Notes under the pieces: model-generated | Seen by the model: only the letters and a program-made list of their open reading frames with translations | Database searches by the model: none | Told to the model about the DNA's origin: nothing | Translations under genes and position numbers: made by a program | Shown here: positions 1 through 8,233 of the stretch, piece after piece | Layout of the letters: the number at the start of each line of letters is the position of its first letter | Numbering within the stretch: position 1 is the first letter of the stretch | Source: Rhodospirillales bacterium | GTDB taxonomy: Bacteria > Pseudomonadota > Alphaproteobacteria > Rhodospirillales > GLO-3 | Assembly (NCBI GenBank): GCA_003354135.1 | Contig: PIVK01000007.1 | Coordinates: 1-64,000, forward strand | Direction of reading: 5' to 3' | DNA: 64,000 nt

Positions 1-27
1 ACTTCCTTCCAGGGAACGGAAAGGGCT

Positions 28-162
28 TCACGGCGCCAACTCGACCAAATCCTCGTATGCATGCCAAGTGGCGTAGCCGAGTATCGGCAGGGTGACTGCG
101 ATGCCAACCAGGAACAGGCCCAAGCCCAGGCCCGCCGTGTGATGGCGACGATCACCGCCCAT
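28..162 (-). pseudogene. 3' remnant of a small membrane protein gene (possibly DUF2189-like)
   Basis: On the minus strand an open frame of 44 codons ends with a stop at 28-30. It encodes one hydrophobic segment (LGLGLFLVGIAVTLPILGY) followed by ATWHAYEDLVELAP. From memory the ending resembles the last helix of DUF2189-type membrane proteins (LPxxGxATWHAYRD), but I could not search. The frame is closed upstream by a stop at 178-180, inside a G-rich run made of two GGGGGGAT units, so the rest of the gene is missing or frameshifted away. No ribosome binding site is evident before the internal ATG at 162. It could also be a tiny intact single-helix protein. Confidence 0.3.
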
Positions 163-508
163 CCCCCCATCCCCCCATCACGGGAGTTCTGGAGGTTTCC
201 ATGGGTTCAGCTTTTTCAGCCTCCGGTTTCGATGCCGGCTTCTCTCTCCCATACGGTCGGACTTCCAACTTCGCCAAATTTACGCCCTGAATTTACATGC
301 AAAATTAAACGGCTGGAAAACAGGACCGGATTGGCGCGCACAACAGCTTTTGAGAGAAGAGTTCCGGGGAGAAACGACACAGCGCCGGTCAACAGATTCC
401 TGCCCTAAGGCGTGTGGAACCAGGAGTTTCTGGGCACTCTAAACCGGCTAAAAAGCTAATAAATTCAACTGGTTGTTTGCCTATAAACTCATAATCCTTC
501 GGACGAAA
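163..508. other. Non-coding stretch downstream of hypX
   Basis: I see no convincing gene here. The plus-strand open frame that crosses it has no ribosome binding site and no recognisable protein. The part next to hypX (about 430-500) is AT-richer than its surroundings, but I found no clear stem-loop with a T run that would mark a terminator. Confidence 0.4.
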
Positions 509-2164
509 TCAATCTTTGTCTCGCACTCGACGTCGATGGCGGGCCAGATAGAGCGGTGTGCGTGAATGCGGAACCTTGTGGACGAAGTTCCACCGCGCCA
601 CGTGGTAGCTGGGATCGAAGCCGTAGAAATTGAGGCGCATGCGTTTCAGTTCCTCCGCTCGATAGGCCGCCAAAGGCTTTTGGGCCTCGTCTTCCGCGCG
701 CCGCGCCGCCTTATCTTCCAGTCGCCCCTCCAGATCCAACGACATCGCCAGGTGTTCGACCTCGGATAGGTCCGAAAAGGTACCGTCGATGAGGCCGATG
801 TCCGCCGCTTGGCTTGCTCCGATGGGAAGGCGACGGTTCATGACGGTGTCCGCGCCATCCTTACCGACACGCGCGGGCAGCAGGTAGGTCCAATATTCGG
901 AGCCGTAGAGGTTGCCCATGTTCTTGTAGTGGGGATTGAGCACCACGCCGTCCCGCGCCAGCACGTGATCGGCGGCGAGCGCCAGGAAAACGCCCCCGGC
1001 ACCTGCATTGCCCTGCATGGCGGCAATAACATATGTGTCCTCGGCCTCAATGATGGCCCGGCAAAAGTCGTCCATGGCCTCGATGTTGGCCATCGACTCG
1101 TCGGCCGGGCTGTCGGCGGCCTCGATGAGGTTGAGGTTGATGCCGTTGGACCAGAAGTCCCCGCCGCCCGCCAGAACCACCACCCGGGCGCCGTTGGCCA
1201 CCACTTCGCGGAACGTTGCCTCCAGCTGCTTACAGTCCGTCGTTCCCATGGCCCCGTTGTAGAAGGGGAAGTGGAGGACGCCGACCCCGTCCCGCTCCTC
1301 CCACCACACGCGGCGCCAAGTGGAAGGCTCGGCTTCCGGGAGAGCCGCAAAGGCTTCGCCCAAGACCAGGCGCGAGGGAAGCTTGACGCCTCGGCCCCCC
1401 TCTTTCGCCGGTTTCCGTTTCATGTGGCCGATCCAAACCGCGCCGTCAGAGGTGGCGCGGCAGACGGCGTCGCCGTGGCGTGCGATCAAATCCCCGGGAG
1501 AGCCGGCGAGGGTCTCTTCCGGGTGGGCGTCATACAGGTAGACCGCATGGCCTGCCATCTCGTCCAGCACTCCGGGAAAGCCGTCGGCGGCGCGGATTTT
1601 CTTCAGCACCGTTTCCGTGGCGTCGGTTTGCCAGTCGATGTCCCTGTTCTCTTGCTTCAGGAATGGACGCCAAGTGCCTTCGGTCCGAGGGGCCGGAGCG
1701 AAGGAATTGCCCTCGAACTTCTCCACCGCCTCCAGGGTGCAGGCTACGGCGGCGGCGGTCACTTCGCGGCGGTAGAGGCTGGCCTTGGTGGCACCGGGGC
1801 GTAGCGGGAAGGCGGTGTGGGCCCAGATCGGGCCGCCGTCCATCTCGGCATTGGCTTGGAGAACGGTGACGCCCCAGTCCTCCGCCTCTTCCGTCACCGC
1901 CCAGTCCAGCGCCGACGGCCCCCGGTCCCCCAGCGGGCCCGGATGGACCACCAGGCAGGTATAGCGGGACCAGGCCGCATCGGGAATTGCACGGCGGAGG
2001 TAGGGAGCGATGACCAGATCGGGCTGGAACAGATCCGCCGCCTCGATTGCCACCTCGTCCTTAATGTCAAACTCGACGGAGAGTTCGTGGCCGCGGCTTG
2101 TCAGCTCGACGTACAGCCGCTGGGTCAGACTGTTGAAACTGTGGGTGAGAAACAGGATGCGCAT
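509..2164 (-). CDS. hypX: HypX/HoxX, CO-producing hydrogenase maturation protein
   Basis: This 551-residue protein has the two-part layout of HypX. The N-terminal half is a formyl-tetrahydrofolate transferase-like domain with the VVHPGPLGDRG motif (His near 74). From about residue 290 follows an enoyl-CoA hydratase/isomerase-like domain with an oxyanion-type glycine stretch (GNAGAGGVFLAL). In the family the first domain moves a formyl group from formyl-THF to CoA and the second releases CO, which becomes the CO ligand of the NiFe active site under aerobic conditions. The length matches the family. It lies 134 bp downstream of hypE in the same orientation, as expected for the last gene of a hyp operon. 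The ribosome binding site is weak. Function is inferred from family and context; confidence is high. Confidence 0.93.
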   Translation of the reverse strand: MRILFLTHSFNSLTQRLYVELTSRGHELSVEFDIKDEVAIEAADLFQPDLVIAPYLRRAIPDAAWSRYTCLVVHPGPLGDRGPSALDWAVTEEAEDWGVTVLQANAEMDGGPIWAHTAFPLRPGATKASLYRREVTAAAVACTLEAVEKFEGNSFAPAPRTEGTWRPFLKQENRDIDWQTDATETVLKKIRAADGFPGVLDEMAGHAVYLYDAHPEETLAGSPGDLIARHGDAVCRATSDGAVWIGHMKRKPAKEGGRGVKLPSRLVLGEAFAALPEAEPSTWRRVWWEERDGVGVLHFPFYNGAMGTTDCKQLEATFREVVANGARVVVLAGGGDFWSNGINLNLIEAADSPADESMANIEAMDDFCRAIIEAEDTYVIAAMQGNAGAGGVFLALAADHVLARDGVVLNPHYKNMGNLYGSEYWTYLLPARVGKDGADTVMNRRLPIGASQAADIGLIDGTFSDLSEVEHLAMSLDLEGRLEDKAARRAEDEAQKPLAAYRAEELKRMRLNFYGFDPSYHVARWNFVHKVPHSRTPLYLARHRRRVRDKD

Positions 2165-2298
2165 GCGCCAAGCCTAGCAACGAACGGGGCGAAGTAAAAC
2201 TGTCAGCGCCGTTGCCCCCAACATCAGCCAACTGGTTCGCTATCCGTCCGTTTGGGTCGCGTGGATCAATGGAAACCACCGTGCCGGGGATAGGGTCA

Positions 2299-3339
2299 TC
2301 AGCAGATCCTGGGAAGTTGCTCGCCGGCCAGCCAGTCGACGATGCGCGATCCGCCAAAACCGGTTTCCATCTCGACGAAGCGGTGTTCGTCTTCCGCGGC
2401 CTCGCCGATAAGGGCCGCGTCGCGGCCCAGGGGATGGGACCGCATGACTTCGAGCAACCTGTCCGCGTCCTCTGGCGGGCAGAAACAGACGAGCTTGCCT
2501 TCGTTGGCGACGTAGAGGGGGTCGAGTCCCAGGAGTTCGCAAGCGCCATACACTTCGGGCCTGACCGGGATGGCGGTCTCGTGAATGCGAAAACCGACTC
2601 CGGAAGACGCGGCGATCTCGTTGAGTGTCGCCGCCAGGCCGCCGCGGGTGGGATCTCGCATGGCGCGGATGCCGGGCGCCGTGGCCACCATATCGGCAAC
2701 CAGGCCGTTCAATGCAGCCGAGTCCGAGAGGATTTCGGTCTCGAAATCCAGGTTCTCGCGCTTCGACATTACCGCGACCCCGTGATCGCCCAACGTGCCG
2801 GAAACCAGGACCTTATCGCCGGGGCGCACCCGTTCGCACGAGATATCGACCCCGTCCGGCACCACGCCGACGCCGGCGGTGGTAATGAAAAGGCCGTCGC
2901 CCTTGCCTTTTTCAACGACCTTGGTGTCGCCCGTGACGATCTCGACCCCGGCATCGCGCGCCGCCCCGGCCATGGATTCGACGATCCGCCTCAGATCTGC
3001 AAGTGCCAGCCCCTCCTCGAGGATGAAGCCGGCCGAAAGATAGAGCGGCTTTGCGCCGCCCATGGCGACGTCGTTGACCGTGCCGTGCACGGCGAGGCTG
3101 CCGATGTCGCCGCCGGGGAAGAACAAGGGCGAAATGACATAGCCGTCGGTGGTCATCACCATGCGACCGGCGGGCACCTCGAACATCGCCTGGTCGTTGC
3201 CGGCCGCCAGGATCGGGTTGTCGAAAGCTCGCGCGAACAGGCCGTCGATCAGCCGCGCCATCGTCCGCCCGCCGGCACCGTGGGTAAGATCCACGCGGCC
3301 GTTCTCCAGATCCAGTGTCGTGGCGAAGCGTTTGTTCAT
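2299..3339 (-). CDS. hypE: HypE, hydrogenase maturation (thiocyanate-forming) protein
   Basis: HypE is an AIR-synthase-like ATPase that dehydrates the carbamoyl group delivered by HypF to a cyanide on its own C-terminal cysteine, then hands it to the HypC-HypD iron complex. The sequence shows the family start LTHGAGGRTMARLIDGLF, the glycine- and aspartate-rich ATP region (TRGGLAATLNEIA), and the C-terminal PRIC, whose cysteine is the last residue (346). The ATG at 3339 was chosen because AAAGGTG lies just upstream and the protein then has the usual length. An in-frame ATG at 3351 is possible, and the open frame continues upstream without homology. It is separated from hypD by about 3.5 kb of unrelated genes. 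Confidence 0.95.
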   Translation of the reverse strand: MNKRFATTLDLENGRVDLTHGAGGRTMARLIDGLFARAFDNPILAAGNDQAMFEVPAGRMVMTTDGYVISPLFFPGGDIGSLAVHGTVNDVAMGGAKPLYLSAGFILEEGLALADLRRIVESMAGAARDAGVEIVTGDTKVVEKGKGDGLFITTAGVGVVPDGVDISCERVRPGDKVLVSGTLGDHGVAVMSKRENLDFETEILSDSAALNGLVADMVATAPGIRAMRDPTRGGLAATLNEIAASSGVGFRIHETAIPVRPEVYGACELLGLDPLYVANEGKLVCFCPPEDADRLLEVMRSHPLGRDAALIGEAAEDEHRFVEMETGFGGSRIVDWLAGEQLPRIC

Positions 3340-3504
3340 AACACCTTTCATAAAGCCAAAGGGGGGCAACGGGAAGCATGGAGCTTGATCCCGAACCGCA
3401 GTAAACTCGCGAAGCTCTGTTGAGAGCGATACTTCGGGAACTTTCCGGCCTCCCGGAAGATGTTGAAATATTATTGCCTTTGAGTGGGTTTCTCGGGAAA
3501 CGAA

Positions 3505-3533
3505 TGGACTTTTCCGGATTTTTTTGCTAGACT
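3505..3533 (+). promoter_or_regulatory. Candidate sigma-70-type promoter for structured leader RNA
   Basis: TGGACT at 3505-3510 and TAGACT at 3528-3533 are spaced 17 bp apart, a fair match to -35 and -10 boxes. Transcription would start near 3540, directly before the folded leader described at 3540-3630. This is pattern matching only. Confidence 0.35.
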
Positions 3534-3539
3534 CTTTAA

Positions 3540-3630
3540 CTGCCACGAAAGGTGGCGGTATACGCGAAAGCACGGAGAATCCGTCGCAAGAAAGTCTGCG
3601 CAAGCCGCCGAGAAACGGGCGGCTTTTTTT
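3540..3630 (+). ncRNA. Structured leader or small RNA ending in an intrinsic terminator
   Basis: Three nested or sequential stems can be drawn. GCCAC/GTGGC (3542-3555) is closed over GAAAG. An irregular stem GCG/CGC with inner ACGG/CCGT covers 3564-3587. GCCGCC/GGCGGC (3604-3623) is followed by seven T, a textbook intrinsic terminator. A ribosome binding site and an ORF begin only 9-21 bases after the T run. The layout is that of a riboswitch or attenuator in front of the small secreted protein gene, or of a separate small RNA. ACGCGAAAGC after a GAAA-capped hairpin recalls part of the GEMM cyclic-di-GMP aptamer, but the second half of that aptamer is not recognisable. The class is unknown. 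Confidence 0.45.
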
Positions 3631-3650
3631 GGTCCAGAAAGGAGCAAGCC

Positions 3651-3956
3651 ATGCGCCCAATGATGATCCTCCTCAGTGTCCTGCTCGTCAGTATGAGCGC
3701 CCTGTCCGTCCAGGCGGGCCAACTGCTGTGCGGCAAACATGCCGATGTGGTGGCCAGCCTCGAGAAAGCCCATGCAGAGAAACAGGTTGCTATCGGGCTC
3801 GCCGGCAACGGTTCGGTGATCGAGGTCTTTTCCTCGCCGGACGGCGGCTTCACCATCACGATGACCCAACCCGAAGGCCTAAGCTGCCTCGTGGCGGCTG
3901 GCGAAGGCTGGCAGAATATCGTCCAGAAGGTGGCGACGAAGGGCGAAGGAATCTAG
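3651..3956 (+). CDS. Small secreted protein of unknown function
   Basis: The protein has 101 residues and a clear signal peptide (ILLSVLLVSMSALSVQAG, cleavage near residue 21), leaving about 80 mature residues with two cysteines (in LLCGKH and GLSCLV), which could form a disulfide in the periplasm. The start at 3651 is supported by AGGAG nine bases upstream (3639-3643). The longer reading frame upstream runs through the terminator and is not credible. I do not recognise a family; similar small periplasmic proteins with a C-terminal EGWQNI stretch occur in alphaproteobacteria, but this is an impression, not a match. The gene sits alone between hypE and a histidine kinase, behind the structured leader at 3540-3630. 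Confidence 0.7.
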   Translation: MRPMMILLSVLLVSMSALSVQAGQLLCGKHADVVASLEKAHAEKQVAIGLAGNGSVIEVFSSPDGGFTITMTQPEGLSCLVAAGEGWQNIVQKVATKGEGI

Positions 3957-4257
3957 GTTGCCGTTCCGCCGAGACCGTTTGGCAATGAACCTGAAAAGCT
4001 GAGTTCATCGCCATCTGTTCCGAGAGCATGCGCGGCTCCATTCCTGTGGCCGGCGGGGGGCGCGATGTCCGGATGAAATCTTTCGGTTGCAACCATCTCT
4101 ACCTCGATGGTTGTCCTCCCGGCCATCTCGGCGATCAGTTGGAAGACCTCTCCGCATCCACATTTTCTTTGGAACTAAGCCTTAGAAGGCTATATCAATC
4201 TTATTGCACTAATGGTTGATCCCATCCTCTTTTCCTCTTTGGAATGACGGTGCTCTT

Positions 4258-6366
4258 ATGGACAGCGTTCAGGTGATGAAGTCGATGCTGCCGAGCTTGG
4301 CTATTGCAGCCCTGATCTTTTTGGTTGATCTGGCTTTGCCGCTCGGTGTCGCGGGCGGTGTTCCCTACGTGGCCGTCGTTTTGCTCGGCATTTGGTTTCC
4401 GGAACGGCGAGTTTTATTCTATCTGGCGGGTCTGGGGACGGTCTTGACCATCCTCGGCTACTTCCTGTCTCCCTCCGGAGGCATCCCCTTGGTGGTTCTC
4501 ACCAACCGGGCGCTGGCATTGTTCGCCATCTGGACGACGGCATTTCTGGCCGCCAACTACAAGAAACGGGTGTCCCCGACCGAACCGTTCAGGCTGAAGG
4601 CAACGCGCATCCACCGGCGTGTTTATGCTCTGGTCCTAATCATGACTCTGGTTGTAGCAATCAGCAGCGGTGGAGCGATTGCGATCCTTTACGACACCGC
4701 TTTCGAGGGAAAGCGCCGTGACTTGATCCAGACGGCCCGAAGCCAGGCGCGCCTTATGGAAGCGGTTGCCCGTTTCGATCAACAATACAGCCGATCAGAC
4801 ATTTCAGGCGGCGCGGCCGCCGCCACCATCGCGCAGATCAGGGACGCCCACGAACATTATAGCGGCCTGGGCGAGACCGGCGAATTCGCATTGGCGCGGC
4901 ATGTCGGCGGCGAGATCGTGTTCCTGCTCCGCCATCGCCACCAAGACCTGGACGAGCCGAAACCGGTCCCGTTTGCCGGCCCTCTGGCCGAGCCCATGCG
5001 CCAAGCCCTTCTGGGACATTCCGGGTCTCTGATTAGCCGCGATTATCGGGGAAAAATGGTATTGGCGGCCTATGAACCGGTCGCGATCCTCGATCTCGGG
5101 ATCGTCGCCAAGGTCGACCTCGACGAGATCCGCACCCCATTCATCCATGCGGGTGCGATCGTAGCTGTCTTTGCATTCGTGCTCATTGCGGGCGGAACGG
5201 CGCTGTTTTTCCGTGTCAGCGGGTTCATGATGCGCCGGATTGCAGAAAGCGAACGCAATTTCCGCTTGGTGGCCGAGAACATTCCGAACGTGTTTTGGAT
5301 ATGCACGCCGAACCTGGACAAAGTAATTTACGTGAGCCCAGCCTACGAAACGGTCTGGGAACGGAGTTGCGAGAGCCTTTACCGGAACCCGGAGTCTTTC
5401 CTCGATCCCATCCATCCGGGAGATAAGGAGGACGTCTTCCGCAAACTGGCCGAAACAGAAGGAGGGAAGTGGAATCTCGAATATCGGATTATCCGGCCTG
5501 ATGGGACCGTCTGCTGGATCAGCGACAAAGGTTTTCCAGTTCACGATAATGCGGGAAATACGATTTTAATGGCGGGCTTGGCTCAGGATATCACGGAAAG
5601 TGTGACGTCGGAGAAGGAAGTCTTCCAGGCAAAGGAGGAAGCGGTATTGGCCAACCGTGTAAAGTCGGAGTTTCTGGCCAACATGTCACATGAACTACGG
5701 ACACCTTTGAACGCGGTCCTGGGATTTTCCGACGTGATGCAGGAGGGGGTCTTCGGTGACTTGGGCAACCGGAAATACGAAGAATACGCCCGTGACATCC
5801 ACGAGTCCGGGAGACACCTTCTAGAACTAATCAATGACATTCTTGACCTGTCCAAGATCGAGGCGGAAGCCCTCCTTCTCGATGAGGAATTCGTGCGGCT
5901 TGGTAACGTTGCAGAAGCCGCCTCGCGTCTAATCCGTCCGCGGGCCGAAAATGGGCGGGTCATCGTGCTGAACAAAGTTGATGACATTCCACTTCTCGTG
6001 CTTTGCGATGAACGGCGGCTGAAGCAGATCCTGGTCAACTTGCTGTCGAATGCGGTCAAGTTTTCCGATGCGGGGGATACGGTGGTTCTCGACGCCTGCG
6101 TGGATGACGACGGGGGAGTATCGATAACAGTGTCCGATATGGGAATCGGTATGGACGAAGAGGAATTGAATATCGCGCTAACGCCCTTTGGACAGGTTGA
6201 CGGATCGCTGGCAAGAAAACACGAAGGCACGGGACTAGGCCTGCCGCTGACCGAAGCGTTGGTGAAGCTTCACGGGGGCACGATGGTTTTTGAAAGCAGG
6301 AAGACCGAAGGAACAAAGGTGACCATTCGTTTCCCTGCGGAGCGGGTGTCCCGGGAAGCGGCCTAA
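4258..6366 (+). CDS. Membrane-bound PAS sensor histidine kinase
   Basis: This 702-residue kinase begins with about three hydrophobic segments (first 90 residues). A further membrane helix near 125 opens a periplasmic sensor region of about 150 residues, closed by a helix near 300. A PAS domain covers roughly 334-445. The HisKA domain has MSHELRT with the phospho-accepting His478, and the ATPase domain has NLLSNAVKFS, DMGIGMDEEE and HEGTGLGLPL. There is no fused receiver domain, so a separate response regulator is needed, and none is adjacent. ATG 4258 was chosen; the frame also has a TTG at 4216 but the extra residues look uncoded. The gene overlaps the convergent zeta-subunit paralogue by four bases. 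Its signal is unknown; its place inside the hyp cluster makes a redox or gas cue possible, but that is inference. Confidence 0.88.
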   Translation: MDSVQVMKSMLPSLAIAALIFLVDLALPLGVAGGVPYVAVVLLGIWFPERRVLFYLAGLGTVLTILGYFLSPSGGIPLVVLTNRALALFAIWTTAFLAANYKKRVSPTEPFRLKATRIHRRVYALVLIMTLVVAISSGGAIAILYDTAFEGKRRDLIQTARSQARLMEAVARFDQQYSRSDISGGAAAATIAQIRDAHEHYSGLGETGEFALARHVGGEIVFLLRHRHQDLDEPKPVPFAGPLAEPMRQALLGHSGSLISRDYRGKMVLAAYEPVAILDLGIVAKVDLDEIRTPFIHAGAIVAVFAFVLIAGGTALFFRVSGFMMRRIAESERNFRLVAENIPNVFWICTPNLDKVIYVSPAYETVWERSCESLYRNPESFLDPIHPGDKEDVFRKLAETEGGKWNLEYRIIRPDGTVCWISDKGFPVHDNAGNTILMAGLAQDITESVTSEKEVFQAKEEAVLANRVKSEFLANMSHELRTPLNAVLGFSDVMQEGVFGDLGNRKYEEYARDIHESGRHLLELINDILDLSKIEAEALLLDEEFVRLGNVAEAASRLIRPRAENGRVIVLNKVDDIPLLVLCDERRLKQILVNLLSNAVKFSDAGDTVVLDACVDDDGGVSITVSDMGIGMDEEELNIALTPFGQVDGSLARKHEGTGLGLPLTEALVKLHGGTMVFESRKTEGTKVTIRFPAERVSREAA

Positions 6367-6683
6367 TCCTCGTCTTCGACCTGCCCTCGGGCGACGCAGA
6401 GAAGGTGCTCCATTTTGTCCCGCAGCTGGGTTTCCGATACGGATAGGCCTTTGGCCTTGATGTCAGCCATGACCTTGCGCACGACATCCTCGTCGCCGGG
6501 CTCCTCCAGGTCGGCCACCGCCACTTCGACGGCGTAGGCATCGGCCCCGTCTTCATCCAGCCCCATCAGGTCCGCCAGCCAATAGCCGATCAATTTGTTG
6601 CGGCGCGCCAGGGCTATGAACTCCAATTCGGCGCGCAGTGCGTGATCGATTTCGTGGGTGCAACTCAGCTTCTTGTTGGGCAT
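6363..6683 (-). CDS. Paralogue of the F1-ATPase zeta (inhibitory) subunit, DUF1476 family
   Basis: The 106-residue sequence carries the DUF1476 core: ARRNKLIGYWLADLMGL, then ADAYAVEVAVADLEEPGDEDV, then a helical end MEHLLCVARGQVEDED. In Paracoccus and relatives this family is the zeta subunit, which inhibits reverse ATP hydrolysis by F1-ATPase. Here the first 20 residues (PNKKLSCTHEIDHALRAE) differ from the conserved FDDREKAFE-type start that forms the inhibitory helix, so this copy may be a specialised paralogue. Start 6683 has GAGGA upstream. Its stop overlaps the convergent kinase stop. It lies just downstream of hypD on the same strand (154-bp gap). Confidence 0.8.
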   Translation of the reverse strand: MPNKKLSCTHEIDHALRAELEFIALARRNKLIGYWLADLMGLDEDGADAYAVEVAVADLEEPGDEDVVRKVMADIKAKGLSVSETQLRDKMEHLLCVARGQVEDED

Positions 6684-6837
6684 TGCTGTCCTCTTCGATT
6701 TGTTGCCGGCGCAAACGTGGGGTGTCAAAAGCGCCATTTGTTGCGGGGTCGAACTATACCAGGGAGATTATGACAATGAGAAGGTGCCATACCTATCTGG
6801 ACGGAAATTTCTTTGCCGCCCCGCGGAACTTGTGGCC

Positions 6838-7977
6838 CTACGCCCCGACCTTCGCCCGGTCGCGGAAGCGGCCGAAGGTATAATACGCCGCGCAGGCCCC
6901 TTCCGAGGACACCATGCAGGATCCCAACGGGTTTTCCGGCGTGCAGGCTTTGCCGAAGGCCTTGCAGTCGAGTGGGGTCTTGAGGCCACGGATGATGGCG
7001 CCGCACTCGCAGGCTTTGTTGTCGGGCACCGAGCGCTCGGGGACGTCGAAGCGTTTCTCTGCGTCCCATGCGGCGTAGCCTTTTTTGATGCGGAGTGCCG
7101 AATAGGGCACCTGGCCGAGGCCGCGCCATTCGAACAGCGGCCGCAATTCGAACACCTCTGCCACCAGGGCCTGGGCCTTGAGGTTGCCGTCCCGGGTCAC
7201 CACGCGGGTGTATTCGTTCCCGACCTCCGCCCGGCCCTCGTTCATCTGGCGCATCAGCATGAGAATTGCCTGCATGACGTCCAAGGGTTCGAAGCCGGCG
7301 ATGACCACCGGGCGCTCGTATTCCTCGGCAAAAAACTCGTAGGGGCGCGATCCGATCACCGCCGAGACGTGGGCCGGGCCGATGAAACCGTCCAAGGGCA
7401 GGGTGCCCAGCTTTCTCACTTCGGGGCTTTCCAGGATGTTGGTGATGGCGGCGGGAGTCAGCACATGGTTGCAGAGTACGGTGAAATTCTTCAGGCCGAG
7501 GACCTTGGCCTGCCGGAGGGCGACGGCGGTGGGAGGCGTTGTCGTTTCGAATCCGATGGCGAAGAACACCACATCGCGGCCGGGATTGTCCCGGGCGATC
7601 TTCAGCGCATCGAGGCTGGAATAGACCATGCGCACGTCGCATCCCTCGGCCTTGGCCTTCAGCAGGCTCAGGCGCCGGGACCCCGGGACCCGCAGCATGT
7701 CACCGTAGGTGGCGAGGATGACATTCTCCTCCTTTGCCAGGCGGATCGCGGCGTCGATTCTGCCTACGGGCAGCACGCAGACCGGACAACCGGGGCCGTG
7801 AATCATGCGCACGTTGGGGGGCAGAAGGTCCTGGATGCCGTACCGGAAGACGGCGTGGGTGTGCCCGCCGCAAAATTCCATGATGTGGTAGCGGCTCTCC
7901 GGCTTCGCCGCGGCGGCGATCTTGGCCGCCAGCGACTTGGCCAGTTTGCCGTCGCGGAATTCGTCGATATACTTCAC
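6838..7977 (-). CDS. hypD: HypD, hydrogenase maturation iron-sulfur protein
   Basis: HypD carries a 4Fe-4S cluster and, with HypC, forms the scaffold on which the Fe(CN)2CO unit is built. Motifs visible are EFCGGHTHAVFRYG near residue 34 and MIHGPGCPVCVLP with the CxxC pair, then the MVYSSLDALKIA and FFAIGFETTTPPTA stretches. The C-terminal cysteines (NKACECGAIIRG, GKACTP, GSCMVSSEGACAAYY) are the cluster ligands. Its 379 residues are normal. The start codon overlaps the hypC stop by four bases, so the two are translationally coupled. Confidence 0.96.
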   Translation of the reverse strand: MKYIDEFRDGKLAKSLAAKIAAAAKPESRYHIMEFCGGHTHAVFRYGIQDLLPPNVRMIHGPGCPVCVLPVGRIDAAIRLAKEENVILATYGDMLRVPGSRRLSLLKAKAEGCDVRMVYSSLDALKIARDNPGRDVVFFAIGFETTTPPTAVALRQAKVLGLKNFTVLCNHVLTPAAITNILESPEVRKLGTLPLDGFIGPAHVSAVIGSRPYEFFAEEYERPVVIAGFEPLDVMQAILMLMRQMNEGRAEVGNEYTRVVTRDGNLKAQALVAEVFELRPLFEWRGLGQVPYSALRIKKGYAAWDAEKRFDVPERSVPDNKACECGAIIRGLKTPLDCKAFGKACTPENPLGSCMVSSEGACAAYYTFGRFRDRAKVGA

Positions 7978-8228
7978 TCCCCGTTCCCCGGGGTTTCGGC
8001 CAAGGCCTCTTCGAACGTTTCCATCTCGGCGAACAGCTTGAGGGTCTTCTCCGCCTCTGCCGGGTCGAGCTTGGACAGGGCGAAGCCCGTGTGCAGGATC
8101 ACCCAGTCCCCGACATCGACACCGTCGAGAAGGGCTAGCGAGATCTCCTTCCGCACCCCGCCAAGATCAACCACGGCCATGTCGCCCGGAGTAAGTTCGG
8201 CCACCTGCACGGGAATGGCGAGACACAT
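7974..8228 (-). CDS. hypC: HypC, hydrogenase maturation chaperone
   Basis: This 84-residue protein starts with the invariant MCLAIP, whose Cys2 contacts the iron of the Fe(CN)2CO unit. Further family signs are VVDLGGVRKEISLALL and VGDWVILHTGFAL. HypC shuttles the iron unit between HypD and the hydrogenase large subunit. It overlaps hypD by four bases and follows hypF after a five-base gap. Confidence 0.95.
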   Translation of the reverse strand: MCLAIPVQVAELTPGDMAVVDLGGVRKEISLALLDGVDVGDWVILHTGFALSKLDPAEAEKTLKLFAEMETFEEALAETPGNGE

Positions 8229-8233
8229 GAATT

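Noticed and set aside
809-1804. Long plus-strand open frame (331 codons)
   Set aside because: It is the antisense shadow of hypX in GC-rich DNA; no ribosome binding site, no family features.
3540-3630. A complete GEMM cyclic-di-GMP riboswitch
   Set aside because: Only a GAAA-capped hairpin and one short stretch fit; the second hairpin with its receptor is not recognisable.
4028-4219. 63-codon plus-strand frame before the kinase
   Set aside because: No ribosome binding site and no protein-like features; it lies in the kinase leader.
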